Origin: Fontimicrobium_A sp034506455
GTDB taxonomy: Bacteria; Zhuqueibacterota; Zhuqueibacteria; Residuimicrobiales; Krinioviventaceae
Direction: 5' to 3'
NCBI GenBank assembly: GCA_034506455.1
Contig: JAPDPN010000056.1
Location: 1-17,956, forward strand
Length of the DNA stretch: 17,956 nt
A program made the translations under genes and the position numbers. Shown piece after piece: positions 8,530 through 16,400 of the stretch. Position 1 is the first letter of the stretch. Each line of letters starts with the position of its first letter. Under the pieces are notes generated by a model, which ran no database searches, was not told the DNA's origin, and saw only the letters and a list, made by a program, of their open reading frames with translations.

Positions 8530-9345
8530 ATGAACATCGATCGTTTGGGTGATCTGACACCGGTTCTGCAGGCATTAATCGCCACCGGTTTTACTTACCT
8601 GATGACCGCTGCCGGCGCTGCTGTCGTTTTCTTTTTCAAAAGCATTAATCGCAAGGTGCTGGACGGCATGCTCGGATTTGCCGCAGGCGTCATGATCGCC
8701 GCCAGCTTTTGGTCGCTCCTGTCGCCGGCTATCGAGTTGGCCAAGGAAAACGGCTCGCGCCCCTGGATGCCGGCGGCCGTAGGATTTCTTCTCGGCGGTG
8801 TTTTTTTGCGCCTTTTGGATGCGCTGCTGCCGCATCTGCACATGAACACGCCGAAAGCCGAAGTCGAGGGCCTTCACACCACTTGGCGGCGCAGCGTTTT
8901 ATTGATCTTGGCGATTACGCTGCACAATTTCCCTGAAGGCTTGGCGGTGGGCGTGGCGTTCGGCGCCGCAGCGGCGGGCATTCCGGCCGCTTCTCTCGCC
9001 GGGGCTGCCGCCCTTGCCGTCGGCATCGGAATCCAGAATTTTCCAGAAGGAGCGGCGGTTTCCGTTCCTCTCCGCCGCGAAGGATTGTCGCGCTTTCGCT
9101 GTTTTTGGTACGGACAGCTTTCCGGACTGGTGGAGCCGCTTGCGGGCGTTCTCGGCGCCTTTGCAGTGAGTTCAATGCGCGCCGTGCTGCCTTATGCCTT
9201 GGCCTTTGCCGCCGGCGCGATGATCTATGTCGTGGTCGAAGAACTGATTCCCGAATCTCAGGCCGAGCAAAACAACGACATCGCCACCGTGGGCGTTATG
9301 GTCGGTTTTGCGGTGATGATGATTCTTGACGTTGCGCTCAGCTGA
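8530..9345 (+). CDS. ZIP family metal transporter (GufA/SLC39A11-like)
   Basis: Inner-membrane transporter predicted to import zinc or another divalent metal. The 271 residues contain about eight hydrophobic segments. The two hallmark helices are intact: HNFPEGLAVGV (132-142) and QNFPEGAAVSVPL (169-181), whose His, Asn and Glu residues form the binuclear metal site in ZIP proteins. GQLSGLVEP (195-203) and EELIPES (237-243) match the GufA/ZIP11 branch, and the length fits that branch. The loop between the third and fourth segments includes HLHMN (102-106), a possible metal-binding stretch. The start ATG 8530 has GAGG at 8521-8524, overlapping the end of the TSP3 gene, so expression should follow that gene. 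It ends 6 bp before the convergent radical SAM gene with no hairpin between them. Confidence 0.93.
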   Translation: MNIDRLGDLTPVLQALIATGFTYLMTAAGAAVVFFFKSINRKVLDGMLGFAAGVMIAASFWSLLSPAIELAKENGSRPWMPAAVGFLLGGVFLRLLDALLPHLHMNTPKAEVEGLHTTWRRSVLLILAITLHNFPEGLAVGVAFGAAAAGIPAASLAGAAALAVGIGIQNFPEGAAVSVPLRREGLSRFRCFWYGQLSGLVEPLAGVLGAFAVSSMRAVLPYALAFAAGAMIYVVVEELIPESQAEQNNDIATVGVMVGFAVMMILDVALS

Positions 9346-9351
9346 GCCTCT

Positions 9352-10131
9352 TTAAATGGTCTGTACCACTCGACGAAAATGAAAGCCGTAGATGGCCAGG
9401 GTTACCGCCGTNNNNNNNNNNNNNNNNNNNNNNNNNNNNNNNNNNNNNNNNNNNNNNNNNNNNNNNNNNNNNNNNNNNNNNNNNNNNNNNNNNNNNNNNN
9501 NNNNNNNNNNNTAAAGCCGCTGCAGTTCCGCCAAAAATTGTTCGGTTGATTTGCAGCGCGGCTTACGGCCGTTCAAAACGGTAATGCTGCAGAACTCGCA
9601 GTCAAATGGACAGCCGCGTGAGTACTGCACCGCCATTTCGGCGTAACGGTTCATTTTCAACAGCTCGTATTGCGGAATCGGCGTGCGGTCGAGGTCGGGA
9701 AATTCCGCAGAAGTGTAAACGGCTTTCGGCGTTCCCTGCAAGTCTTCGAGGAAAAGCGGCAACGTGGCTTCCGCTTCATTCAGGATGAAATGATCGACGC
9801 CCAGGATCGATTCGTGCTCCATCGTCACCAGCGGACCGCCGGCAACGACCTTGACCCCCAGCCGATTGCAGCGCCGCACAATCTGCATAAAGGACTCTTT
9901 TTGCGCATTCATGCCGCCGAGAAAAACATAGTCCGCCCAAAGCAGATCTTTGTCCCGAAGCGGCGAAACGTTGAGATCGACGAGACGTTTTGACCAGCTT
10001 TCCGGCAACATGGCGGCGACCGTCACCAGGCCAAGGGGAATGTCCGAGGCGCGCTTGGAGATGAACTTGACGGCATGAGAAAAACTCCAAAAAGTGTCGG
10101 GAGTTTTAGGATTGACCAAAAGTATTTTCAT
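9352..10131 (-). CDS. B12-binding domain radical SAM protein (DUF4070 type), interrupted by a gap
   Basis: Predicted cobalamin-dependent radical SAM enzyme; the family includes methyltransferases and hopanoid- or tetrapyrrole-modifying enzymes, and the substrate here cannot be told. ATG 10131 is chosen because AAGGA lies 7 nt upstream; another ATG at 10137 is too close to that site. Residues 1-140 form a B12-binding Rossmann-like domain (ILLVNPKTPDTFW, RLVDLNV, VVAGGP, LNEAEATLP). Residues 174-181 give the cluster motif CPFDCEFC (CxxxCxxC) that binds the 4Fe-4S cluster. The gap begins after residue 206. The last 19 residues, ending AVTLAIYGFHFRRVVQTI, look like the typical DUF4070 C terminus. 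Relatives are about 450-520 residues, so some 200-300 residues are missing. The gene is divergent from the kinase gene and converges on the ZIP gene. Confidence 0.85.
   Translation of the reverse strand: MKILLVNPKTPDTFWSFSHAVKFISKRASDIPLGLVTVAAMLPESWSKRLVDLNVSPLRDKDLLWADYVFLGGMNAQKESFMQIVRRCNRLGVKVVAGGPLVTMEHESILGVDHFILNEAEATLPLFLEDLQGTPKAVYTSAEFPDLDRTPIPQYELLKMNRYAEMAVQYSRGCPFDCEFCSITVLNGRKPRCKSTEQFLAELQRLXXXXXXXXXXXXXXXXXXXXXXXXXXXXXXXXXXTAVTLAIYGFHFRRVVQTI
9412..9511. other. Scaffold gap of 100 N inside the radical SAM gene
   Basis: Exactly 100 N, a placeholder. Only 19 residues remain on the far side, so most of the radical SAM barrel and the DUF4070 region are absent. The real gap is probably several hundred base pairs, as judged from the family's length. 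The two sides happen to read in one frame, which has no meaning if the size is arbitrary. Confidence 0.93.
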
Positions 10132-10286
10132 TTTCATTTCCTTCAATGGTTCTGCTCAATATACGCACTGAAAATTGAAAAGGGTGTAAAAGTACGGTAA
10201 CGGACCATTTTGCCGTTTCGGGCAATGAAAAATCTTTTTATTTTGCCTTTGCGGCGGCACTATTGGCTTGAACCGAGGGAGCAGTA

Positions 10287-11315
10287 ATGCAGAACAAGCA
10301 CCTCCGAACGACTTCGATCGTTCTCTTTGTCCTGGCACAGGTAACCTCCTTTCTGCTGCTGGTGTTGTTTATCTATCGGTTTTTCTATTTGCGCGGTTCC
10401 GTGCCGCCTGCCGAAGGCGTGCCGACGTTCGAGAGAGGTGAGGGCTCCGGCATCATCGTCCTCATCGGCGGATGCCTGCTTTACGTCGCGGTAACCGTAG
10501 CGCTGTCAATCATTTTCAAAAACCTCAGCACACAGCTGCGATTGAACGACATGTACGACACCTTCATTGCCAACATTACCCACGAGCTCAAATCACCGTT
10601 GGCCTCCATCCAGTTGTATTTGGAAACGCTTAAACTGCGACCGGTGCCGAAAGAGCGCCGCAATGAATTCATCGATCTCATGCTTCAGGACGCTCTGCGC
10701 CTGAAGAATCTCATCAACTCGATCCTCAAGGTGTCGATGCTGGAGCAAAAACGGGATCTGTTCGAATACCGGCGTTATCGCTTTGACGAGCTCATCTCTC
10801 GCTTAATAGATGAGGTGAGGGCGCAATTCAAAGTCGGGCAGGAGTCAATCCTTCTAAAGGGAGCTGCTCCTGTTGAGGTCGTGGTAGACGAAAATGCGCT
10901 GCAAATTGTTTTGAGCAATCTGATCGACAATGCTATAAAATATTCACAGCCGTTCGGCGTAGCGACGATCGAGCTTTCAAACGACGAAAAAAGCGCCCGT
11001 TTGATCGTACGCGACAACGGCATCGGCATACCGCCTAAGGAACTGAAGCGGATCTTTCAGAAATTTTACCGCGTTTTAGATCATCGAATGCCGAACGTAA
11101 AAGGTACCGGTTTAGGTCTTTATTGGGCCAAAGAAATCATTCGACAGCACGGCGGCAGGATTACCGCCTTTAGCGAAGGCATCGGCAAAGGCAGCACGTT
11201 TTGCGTCGAATTGCCGATTTATCGGGAGCGCAAGACTCCCCGTCTGCACAGCCTTCTGCATTGGTCGAAGAAAAAGCGTGCCAAGGAGAGTTCCCATGTG
11301 CGCCAGTCCCTATAA
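10287..11315 (+). CDS. Sensor histidine kinase with two membrane helices and minimal periplasmic loop
   Basis: Membrane sensor kinase of a two-component system; it autophosphorylates on histidine and passes the phosphate to the regulator encoded next to it. ATG 10287 has GAGGGAG 5 nt upstream. The 342 residues show TM1 (about 9-33), a loop of only about 20 residues, TM2 (about 55-78), then the HisKA dimerisation helix with the H-box NITHELKSPLAS (His99). The HATPase domain is complete: N-box NLIDNAIKYS (211-220), G1 DNGIGIP (243-249), F-box FQKFYR (257-262) and G2 GTGLGLYWAK (273-282). No HAMP or PAS domain is evident. The basic C-terminal tail (about 312-342) lies beyond the ATPase core, and its last codons overlap the regulator gene by 20 bp. 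The lack of a sensory loop suggests signal sensing within the membrane or through a partner; this is inference. Confidence 0.94.
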   Translation: MQNKHLRTTSIVLFVLAQVTSFLLLVLFIYRFFYLRGSVPPAEGVPTFERGEGSGIIVLIGGCLLYVAVTVALSIIFKNLSTQLRLNDMYDTFIANITHELKSPLASIQLYLETLKLRPVPKERRNEFIDLMLQDALRLKNLINSILKVSMLEQKRDLFEYRRYRFDELISRLIDEVRAQFKVGQESILLKGAAPVEVVVDENALQIVLSNLIDNAIKYSQPFGVATIELSNDEKSARLIVRDNGIGIPPKELKRIFQKFYRVLDHRMPNVKGTGLGLYWAKEIIRQHGGRITAFSEGIGKGSTFCVELPIYRERKTPRLHSLLHWSKKKRAKESSHVRQSL

Positions 11316-12027
11316 AGGCAGCCGAATCTTGATCGTCGAGGATGAAGAGCCGTTGGCGGTCGGTTTGGAGTATAATCTAACGGCCGAAGGGTACGTCGTG
11401 ACGCGAGCAGCGGACGGCCGCGAAGCCTTGGAAAAATTTGCCGCAGGGCCGTTCGATCTGGTAATTCTCGACATTATGCTTCCGTATCTGGACGGCTTTC
11501 AGGTTGCGGAGCGCCTGCGGGTGATGGCGCCGCAGGTGCCGATCCTCATGCTGACGGCGCGCGGCGCTGCCGACGATCGTCTCCGCGGCTTGAGTATCGG
11601 CGCCGATGACTATATCACTAAGCCTTTTCATCTGGAAGAGCTGCTGCTGCGCGTGGAGGGAATGCTGCGCCGCAAATCGTGGTATCACGATCCGGCTGAA
11701 GAAACGCCCGTCCTTAACATCGGCCGGGTTCTGATCGATTTCAAAACCCTGATCTGCAGCAGAGGAGAACAGCAGCATCGCCTGACGCCCCAGGAGGCCG
11801 CAATGTTAAAGTATCTTTACGATCATCCCAACCGCATCATCACCCGGCAGGAGCTTTTGCAGAACGTTTGGCAGTTGCCGCCGGATGTCGATACGCGTAC
11901 CGTCGACAACTTTATTGTGCGGCTGCGTCGGCTTTTGGAGGACGATCCCAAACGGCCGCAATTCATACTCAGTGTACGGGGCGCCGGCTATTTGTTCCGC
12001 CTGCCGCCGACGGATGGCAAGGATTAG
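11296..12027 (+). CDS. OmpR/PhoB-family response regulator
   Basis: DNA-binding regulator of the two-component system, 243 residues. ATG 11296 is chosen because AAGGAG (11283-11288) sits 7 nt upstream inside the kinase gene; a GTG at 11278 lacks a good site. The receiver domain (about 9-125) has the acidic pair E15/D16, phosphoacceptor Asp59 (VILDIMLP), Thr87 (LMLTARG) and Lys109 (YITKPF). The C-terminal winged helix (about 138-236) contains the recognition helix region RTVDNFIVRLRRLLEDD and the wing VRGAGYLF. The 20-bp overlap with the kinase gene suggests translational coupling and a fixed ratio of the two. Target genes are unknown; the neighbouring phosphofructokinase gene 83 bp downstream is on the same strand, but it has its own candidate promoter. 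Confidence 0.95.
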   Translation: MCASPYKGSRILIVEDEEPLAVGLEYNLTAEGYVVTRAADGREALEKFAAGPFDLVILDIMLPYLDGFQVAERLRVMAPQVPILMLTARGAADDRLRGLSIGADDYITKPFHLEELLLRVEGMLRRKSWYHDPAEETPVLNIGRVLIDFKTLICSRGEQQHRLTPQEAAMLKYLYDHPNRIITRQELLQNVWQLPPDVDTRTVDNFIVRLRRLLEDDPKRPQFILSVRGAGYLFRLPPTDGKD

Positions 12028-12040
12028 TGCAATTTTGAAA

Positions 12041-12069
12041 TTGATTCGCAAGTTTTTTTTGGCTACATT
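12041..12069 (+). promoter_or_regulatory. Candidate promoter for the phosphofructokinase gene
   Basis: TTGATT (12041-12046) and TACATT (12064-12069) are 17 bp apart, each a 4/6 match to the sigma-70 consensus, with a T-rich spacer. The strong ribosome site AGGAGGA (12099-12105) stands 5 nt before ATG 12111. There is no clear terminator after the regulator gene, so read-through from the two-component operon is also possible. Confidence 0.35.
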
Positions 12070-12110
12070 CTTTAAAATTTCGAAGAAATCTTTTCAATAG
12101 GAGGATCTGA

Positions 12111-13358
12111 ATGGCTGTTAAAGGTAATGCAGTCTATGCGCAGTCGGGCGGCGTGACCAGCGTCATCAACGCCTCCGCCTACGGCGTCATCAAGGCTGCT
12201 CAACAAAGCGGTTTTATCGAAAATATCTACGCGGGACTCTACGGCATTAACGGAATTTTGGAAGAGAATCTGATCGATATCAAGCAGGAATCTCCGGAAG
12301 CGATCGAAGCTCTCCGTTATACGCCTTCCGCGGCCTTCGGCTCCTGCCGCCGCAAGCTGGGAGATCTGCAGAAGCATCGCGAACAGTTCGAGCGGCTGAT
12401 TCAAGTCTTTAAAGCGCACAACATCCGTTACTTTTTCTACAACGGCGGCAACGATTCGATGGACACCGCCTACAAAGTCAGCCGCGTGTCCAAAGAGTTG
12501 GGCTATGAAGTCATTGCGATCGGCGTACCCAAAACCGTCGACAATGACCTGCCGGTAACGGACAACTGTCCGGGGTACGGTTCCGTAGCCAAATACAACG
12601 CCGTATCGATTCGTGAAGGCTCTCTCGACGTCGAGTCCATGCATCGCGACTCGACCAAGGTGTTCGTGATGGAATCCATGGGACGCCATGCGGGGTGGAT
12701 TGTCGGCGCCACGGGCCTCGCCGCAGTTTCGGAAAAAGACGGACCGCACATCATTCTTTTCCCAGAGCGCGTCTTTAATGAAGATCTCTTCTTAAGCAAA
12801 GTCGAAGAAACGGTGGCCAAGATCGGCTTCTGCGTCGTTGCGGTTTCCGAAGGCGTCCGCCGACCGGACGGTACTTTCCTTGCCGATTCCGGCCTGCGCG
12901 ATGCATTCGGACATGCGCAGCTGGGCGGCGCCGCCCTCGAAATATCCAAGATGATTATGAACAAATTGAAACTTAAAGTACACACAGCCATCCTCGATTA
13001 CTGCCAGCGGTCGGGTCGACATATTGCTTCCAAGACCGACGTCGAACAGGCGATTGCCTGCGGCAGAAAAGCGGTCGAGCTCGCTGCCGAGGGGAAAAAC
13101 GGCTTTATGCCGATCATCGTGCGCGACAGCGACAATCCCTACAAGTGGCATATCGGCGAGACGGACATTGCCAACATTGCCAACAAAGAAAAGCCGGTGC
13201 CGGATGAATTCATTCGCGAAGACGGTTTTCACATTACCGAGGCATTTCGGCGTTACGCTTTGCCGCTCATTGAGGGCGAGGACTATCCGCCGTACGTCAA
13301 CGGCCTGCCGGCTTACGTTCGCTTGAAAAATCTGCTGATTCCTAAAAAGCTAAGCTAA
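12111..13358 (+). CDS. pfp: Pyrophosphate-dependent 6-phosphofructokinase
   Basis: Cytoplasmic glycolytic enzyme, 415 residues, that phosphorylates fructose 6-phosphate to the 1,6-bisphosphate, probably with pyrophosphate and therefore reversibly. Start ATG 12111 follows AGGAGGA. Family motifs are visible: QSGGVTSVIN (11-20), GGNDSMDT (112-119), PKTVDND (140-146) with catalytic base Asp144, and MESMGRHAGW (188-197), which binds fructose 6-phosphate. The donor is read from two sites aligned with E. coli PfkA: Asp115 replaces Gly104 and Lys141 replaces Gly124. Both changes exclude ATP and favour pyrophosphate. Asn114 stands where PfkA has Asp103, a variant I believe occurs in one bacterial subgroup of these enzymes. 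The gene follows the two-component genes by 83 bp and ends in a strong terminator. The family is certain; the donor is very likely but not proven. Confidence 0.92.
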   Translation: MAVKGNAVYAQSGGVTSVINASAYGVIKAAQQSGFIENIYAGLYGINGILEENLIDIKQESPEAIEALRYTPSAAFGSCRRKLGDLQKHREQFERLIQVFKAHNIRYFFYNGGNDSMDTAYKVSRVSKELGYEVIAIGVPKTVDNDLPVTDNCPGYGSVAKYNAVSIREGSLDVESMHRDSTKVFVMESMGRHAGWIVGATGLAAVSEKDGPHIILFPERVFNEDLFLSKVEETVAKIGFCVVAVSEGVRRPDGTFLADSGLRDAFGHAQLGGAALEISKMIMNKLKLKVHTAILDYCQRSGRHIASKTDVEQAIACGRKAVELAAEGKNGFMPIIVRDSDNPYKWHIGETDIANIANKEKPVPDEFIREDGFHITEAFRRYALPLIEGEDYPPYVNGLPAYVRLKNLLIPKKLS

Positions 13359-13368
13359 AGACGAGTCG

Positions 13369-13392
13369 GGCTCCGCTTGCGGAGCCTTTTTT
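13369..13392 (+). terminator. Intrinsic terminator after the phosphofructokinase gene
   Basis: A perfect 7-bp stem, GGCTCCG (13369-13375) and CGGAGCC (13380-13386), with a CTTG loop is followed directly by six T (13387-13392). It lies 10 nt after the stop codon. This is the clearest rho-independent terminator in the window, and it separates this gene from the alpha-2-macroglobulin gene. Confidence 0.9.
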
Positions 13393-13430
13393 ATTTGGGG
13401 AAATGGGGAATTTAACCTGGAGGTGCAGGC

Positions 13431-16400
13431 ATGAAAAAAATACTCATCGCTTTGTCGATTGGTCTTTTATTGAGCTGCGGCAAAGAGCAATCATCTGTAC
13501 GCGGCAAAGCTTCTGCCGCCTTGAACAGTCATCCTTTGGTAGAAGCCTACACCTCGGGTTTTGTCGGACGCACATCGACCATTCGGGTGGTTTTTGTCAC
13601 CGACCTCGTCGACAGCAGCCGGGTGAATACGCTCATTCAGCCCAGTCCTTTTACTTTTTCGCCCAAACTATCGGGGGAAGCCTATTGGGCTGACCGCCGG
13701 ACGATCGAATTTCGGCCGCGAGGTCGGCTCGCTGCAGGGGTTACCTACCAGGCCGAATTCGATCCGCGCCGGCTTTCGGAGGTCGATTTGGGCGATGCGG
13801 TTTTTTCTTTTCGCTTCAGCACCATCGTCCCGGCTATGGAAGTGCACCCGGAGGGTTTCATCATCGAGGGGGATCGGCTGCAGTTCGAAGGCCGCGTCAG
13901 CTTATCCGAGATCGCCGACATCGATGATCCTCTATCGCTCCTTAAGGCGCGACTGGGAAACAAAGAATTACCGCTGCAGCGCGAAGGAGAAGACCGCCGC
14001 GCATTTCGATTTCGCGTTACGGACATTCAGCGCGCGGAAAAGCCGATGACGCTTTTCATTAGTTGGGATGGCAAAACCGCCGGCATCGAGGGGCGCGGCG
14101 CTTTAGAGATTCCGGTACCGGCTAAAAGCGCTTTCGAGCTCCTCTCGGCGCGCGCCGTTCAGGAAGAGGGGGAATTTATCGAATTGCGTTTTTCTCAAGC
14201 GCTGCAAAGCAGAAATTTTACCGGCCTGGTTCAAGTAGACGGCTCGGATAATCTGCGCTTTTCCGCCGATCGCAATGTGCTGCGGATTTACGGTGAAGAG
14301 CCGTTTGCCGTCGGCGAACACATCGTCACAATTCATCCAGCCTTCACCAGTGCCGAGGGCAAACGGCTTGAGCGGAAAACCATGCGCACGGTGGCCTTTG
14401 CGGAACGCAAACCTTCGGTCCGTTTTCTCGGCAAAGGCGTCATCCTGCCGACAACGCAGGGGGCCACTTTGCCGATCGAGGCTGTCAACCTGTCTTCTAT
14501 TTTGGTGACGGCCGTGCGCATTCCAACGGAAAACGTGCCGCAATTTTTGCAGGTCAACGATTTGGGCGGCGAACAGGAATTGCGCCGCGTCGGCCGCGAG
14601 GTATGGAAACGCCGCGTCGATCTGACGACGCCGGAAGACGCGGGCAGCCGGCGTTACGGGCTGGACTTGACGCCGCTGATTAAAAACGCACCTACCGGCT
14701 TGTATCGGCTGACATTGTCTTTTCGCAGACCGCAGATCATCTATCCCTGCGCCGAGGGCGCGAAATATGAAAAGCTCGACGAGTCTCTTGCCGATTGGGA
14801 TGATGAGGAAAGGTGGGAATATGAGGGGTTCGGAGATTTTGACTGGAGCGAGTTCTATGCCCGTCGGTTCGATCCTTGTCATCCGGCTTATTATTACCCC
14901 TTTTGGGACCACAACGTGACCGTATCTCAAAATGTACTGATTTCCGACATTGGGTTGACGGCCAAAATGGGAACCGATACGCTTTGGGTTGCGGCTGCCG
15001 ATCTCAAAAGCACAGCCCCGCTGGGCGGCGTAAAACTGACGGTCTTGAACTATCAGCGCGGCGTGATCGCTTCCGGCAGCACGGACGGTGACGGCCTAGC
15101 CCGCATTCCCTGTCCCCGTAAGCCGTTTCTCCTGGTCGGCGAATACAAAGGTCAGTTCTCTTACCTCAAACTCAACGACGGCTCGGTGCTTTCTCTAAGC
15201 CGATTCGACGTCGGCGGCGAGCGGCCGGTCAAGGGTATGCGCGGCTTTCTCTATACGGAGCGCGGCGTCCGGCGTCCCGGCGATCCAATCTATGTGACGC
15301 TCATACTTTGGCCCGACGGCCGTCCACCTGAAGAACATCCTGCTGTTCTTGAGCTGATCGATCCACGCGGCCGCACGGTTGCCTCCGCCGCGCAAAAGTC
15401 CGTGGACGGCTTTTACAGTTTCAAACTCGCCACGAGTCCCGACGCCCCGACCGGCAACTGGACCGCACGATGCACGGTCGGCGGCGCCGTTTTCCATAAG
15501 ACGCTCAAAATCGAGACCGTGATGCCCAATCGTCTGGAGGCCCAGCTCGATTTCGGCGACCGGGAGGCGCTCAACTTCGAACCGACGTCTTTGCGGCTTT
15601 CTGCACGCTGGCTTTTCGGCGCCAAAGCCTCCGGACTCAAGGCCAAAGTCGAACTGCGACTGACGCCGCAGCCGACGCGCTTTTCAGCCTTTCCCTCTTA
15701 CACTTTTGATAATCCTGCTGCNNNNNNNNNNNNNNNNNNNNNNNNNNNNNNNNNNNNNNNNNNNNNNNNNNNNNNNNNNNNNNNNNNNNNNNNNNNNNNN
15801 NNNNNNNNNNNNNNNNNNNNNGGAGGACACACTTCCGGGCGTGTCCTCTATTTCGATCAGCCGGAGTGGTTCGGGCGAAGCCGCGCCGATGGAAGCGAGG
15901 GCGCCGCAATGCTGGTCTTTACATCCGACAAGCCTTCCTACCGAATCGGTGAAAAAGCAATGCTGACCATACCGACTTCTTCCGTCGGTCGAGGCCTTGT
16001 TACCTTGGAATCCGGCGAAAAGATTCTTCATGCCGAATGGTTTGAGCCGAAAGGCGATCGGTTTAAATACAGCTTTAAGGTTACGCCCAGTATGGCGCCG
16101 ACGGTCTATGCTTCAGTCAGCCTTCTGCAGCCTCATCTGCAGACCGCCAACGACCTGCCGATTCGCCTATACGGCGTCATCCCTATTTCTGTGGTCGATC
16201 CGCAGACTCGGCTCAAACCGATCATTGCCTGCGACGACGAAATCGAGCCGGAAACACCGGTAAAGCTGGAAATCCGCGAAGCGGAAGGCCGCGCCATGAC
16301 CTACACTTTGGCTCTTGTCGATCAAGGTCTTCTCGATCTGACGCGCTTTACCACGCCCGATCCCTGGCAGTACTTTTACGGTCGTACGGGTCTTGCCGTG

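Noticed and set aside
10210..10225. Small hairpin TTGCC / GGCAA in the divergent region before the kinase gene
   Set aside because: Five base pairs only and no T run; could be chance. No riboswitch-like structure was recognised around it.
12074..12094. AT-rich imperfect hairpin (ATTTC-GAA-GAAAT) between the regulator and phosphofructokinase genes
   Set aside because: Short, weak, with a mismatch and no real T run; too little to call a terminator or regulatory RNA.
12072..12749. Minus-strand open frame of 225 codons inside the phosphofructokinase gene
   Set aside because: Antisense shadow of a gene with clear catalytic motifs; no domain recognised.
14103..14930. Minus-strand open frame of 275 codons within the macroglobulin gene
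   Set aside because: No recognisable motif; opposite strand of a supported gene with continuous family similarity.
15823..15848. Perfect 8-bp inverted repeat GAGGACAC / GTGTCCTC with a 10-nt loop at the right edge of the third gap
   Set aside because: It lies inside codons that read well as macroglobulin sequence (GHTSGRVL), has no T run, and an 8-bp repeat of this kind is expected by chance in a window of this size. It may have hindered assembly, but nothing else supports a function.
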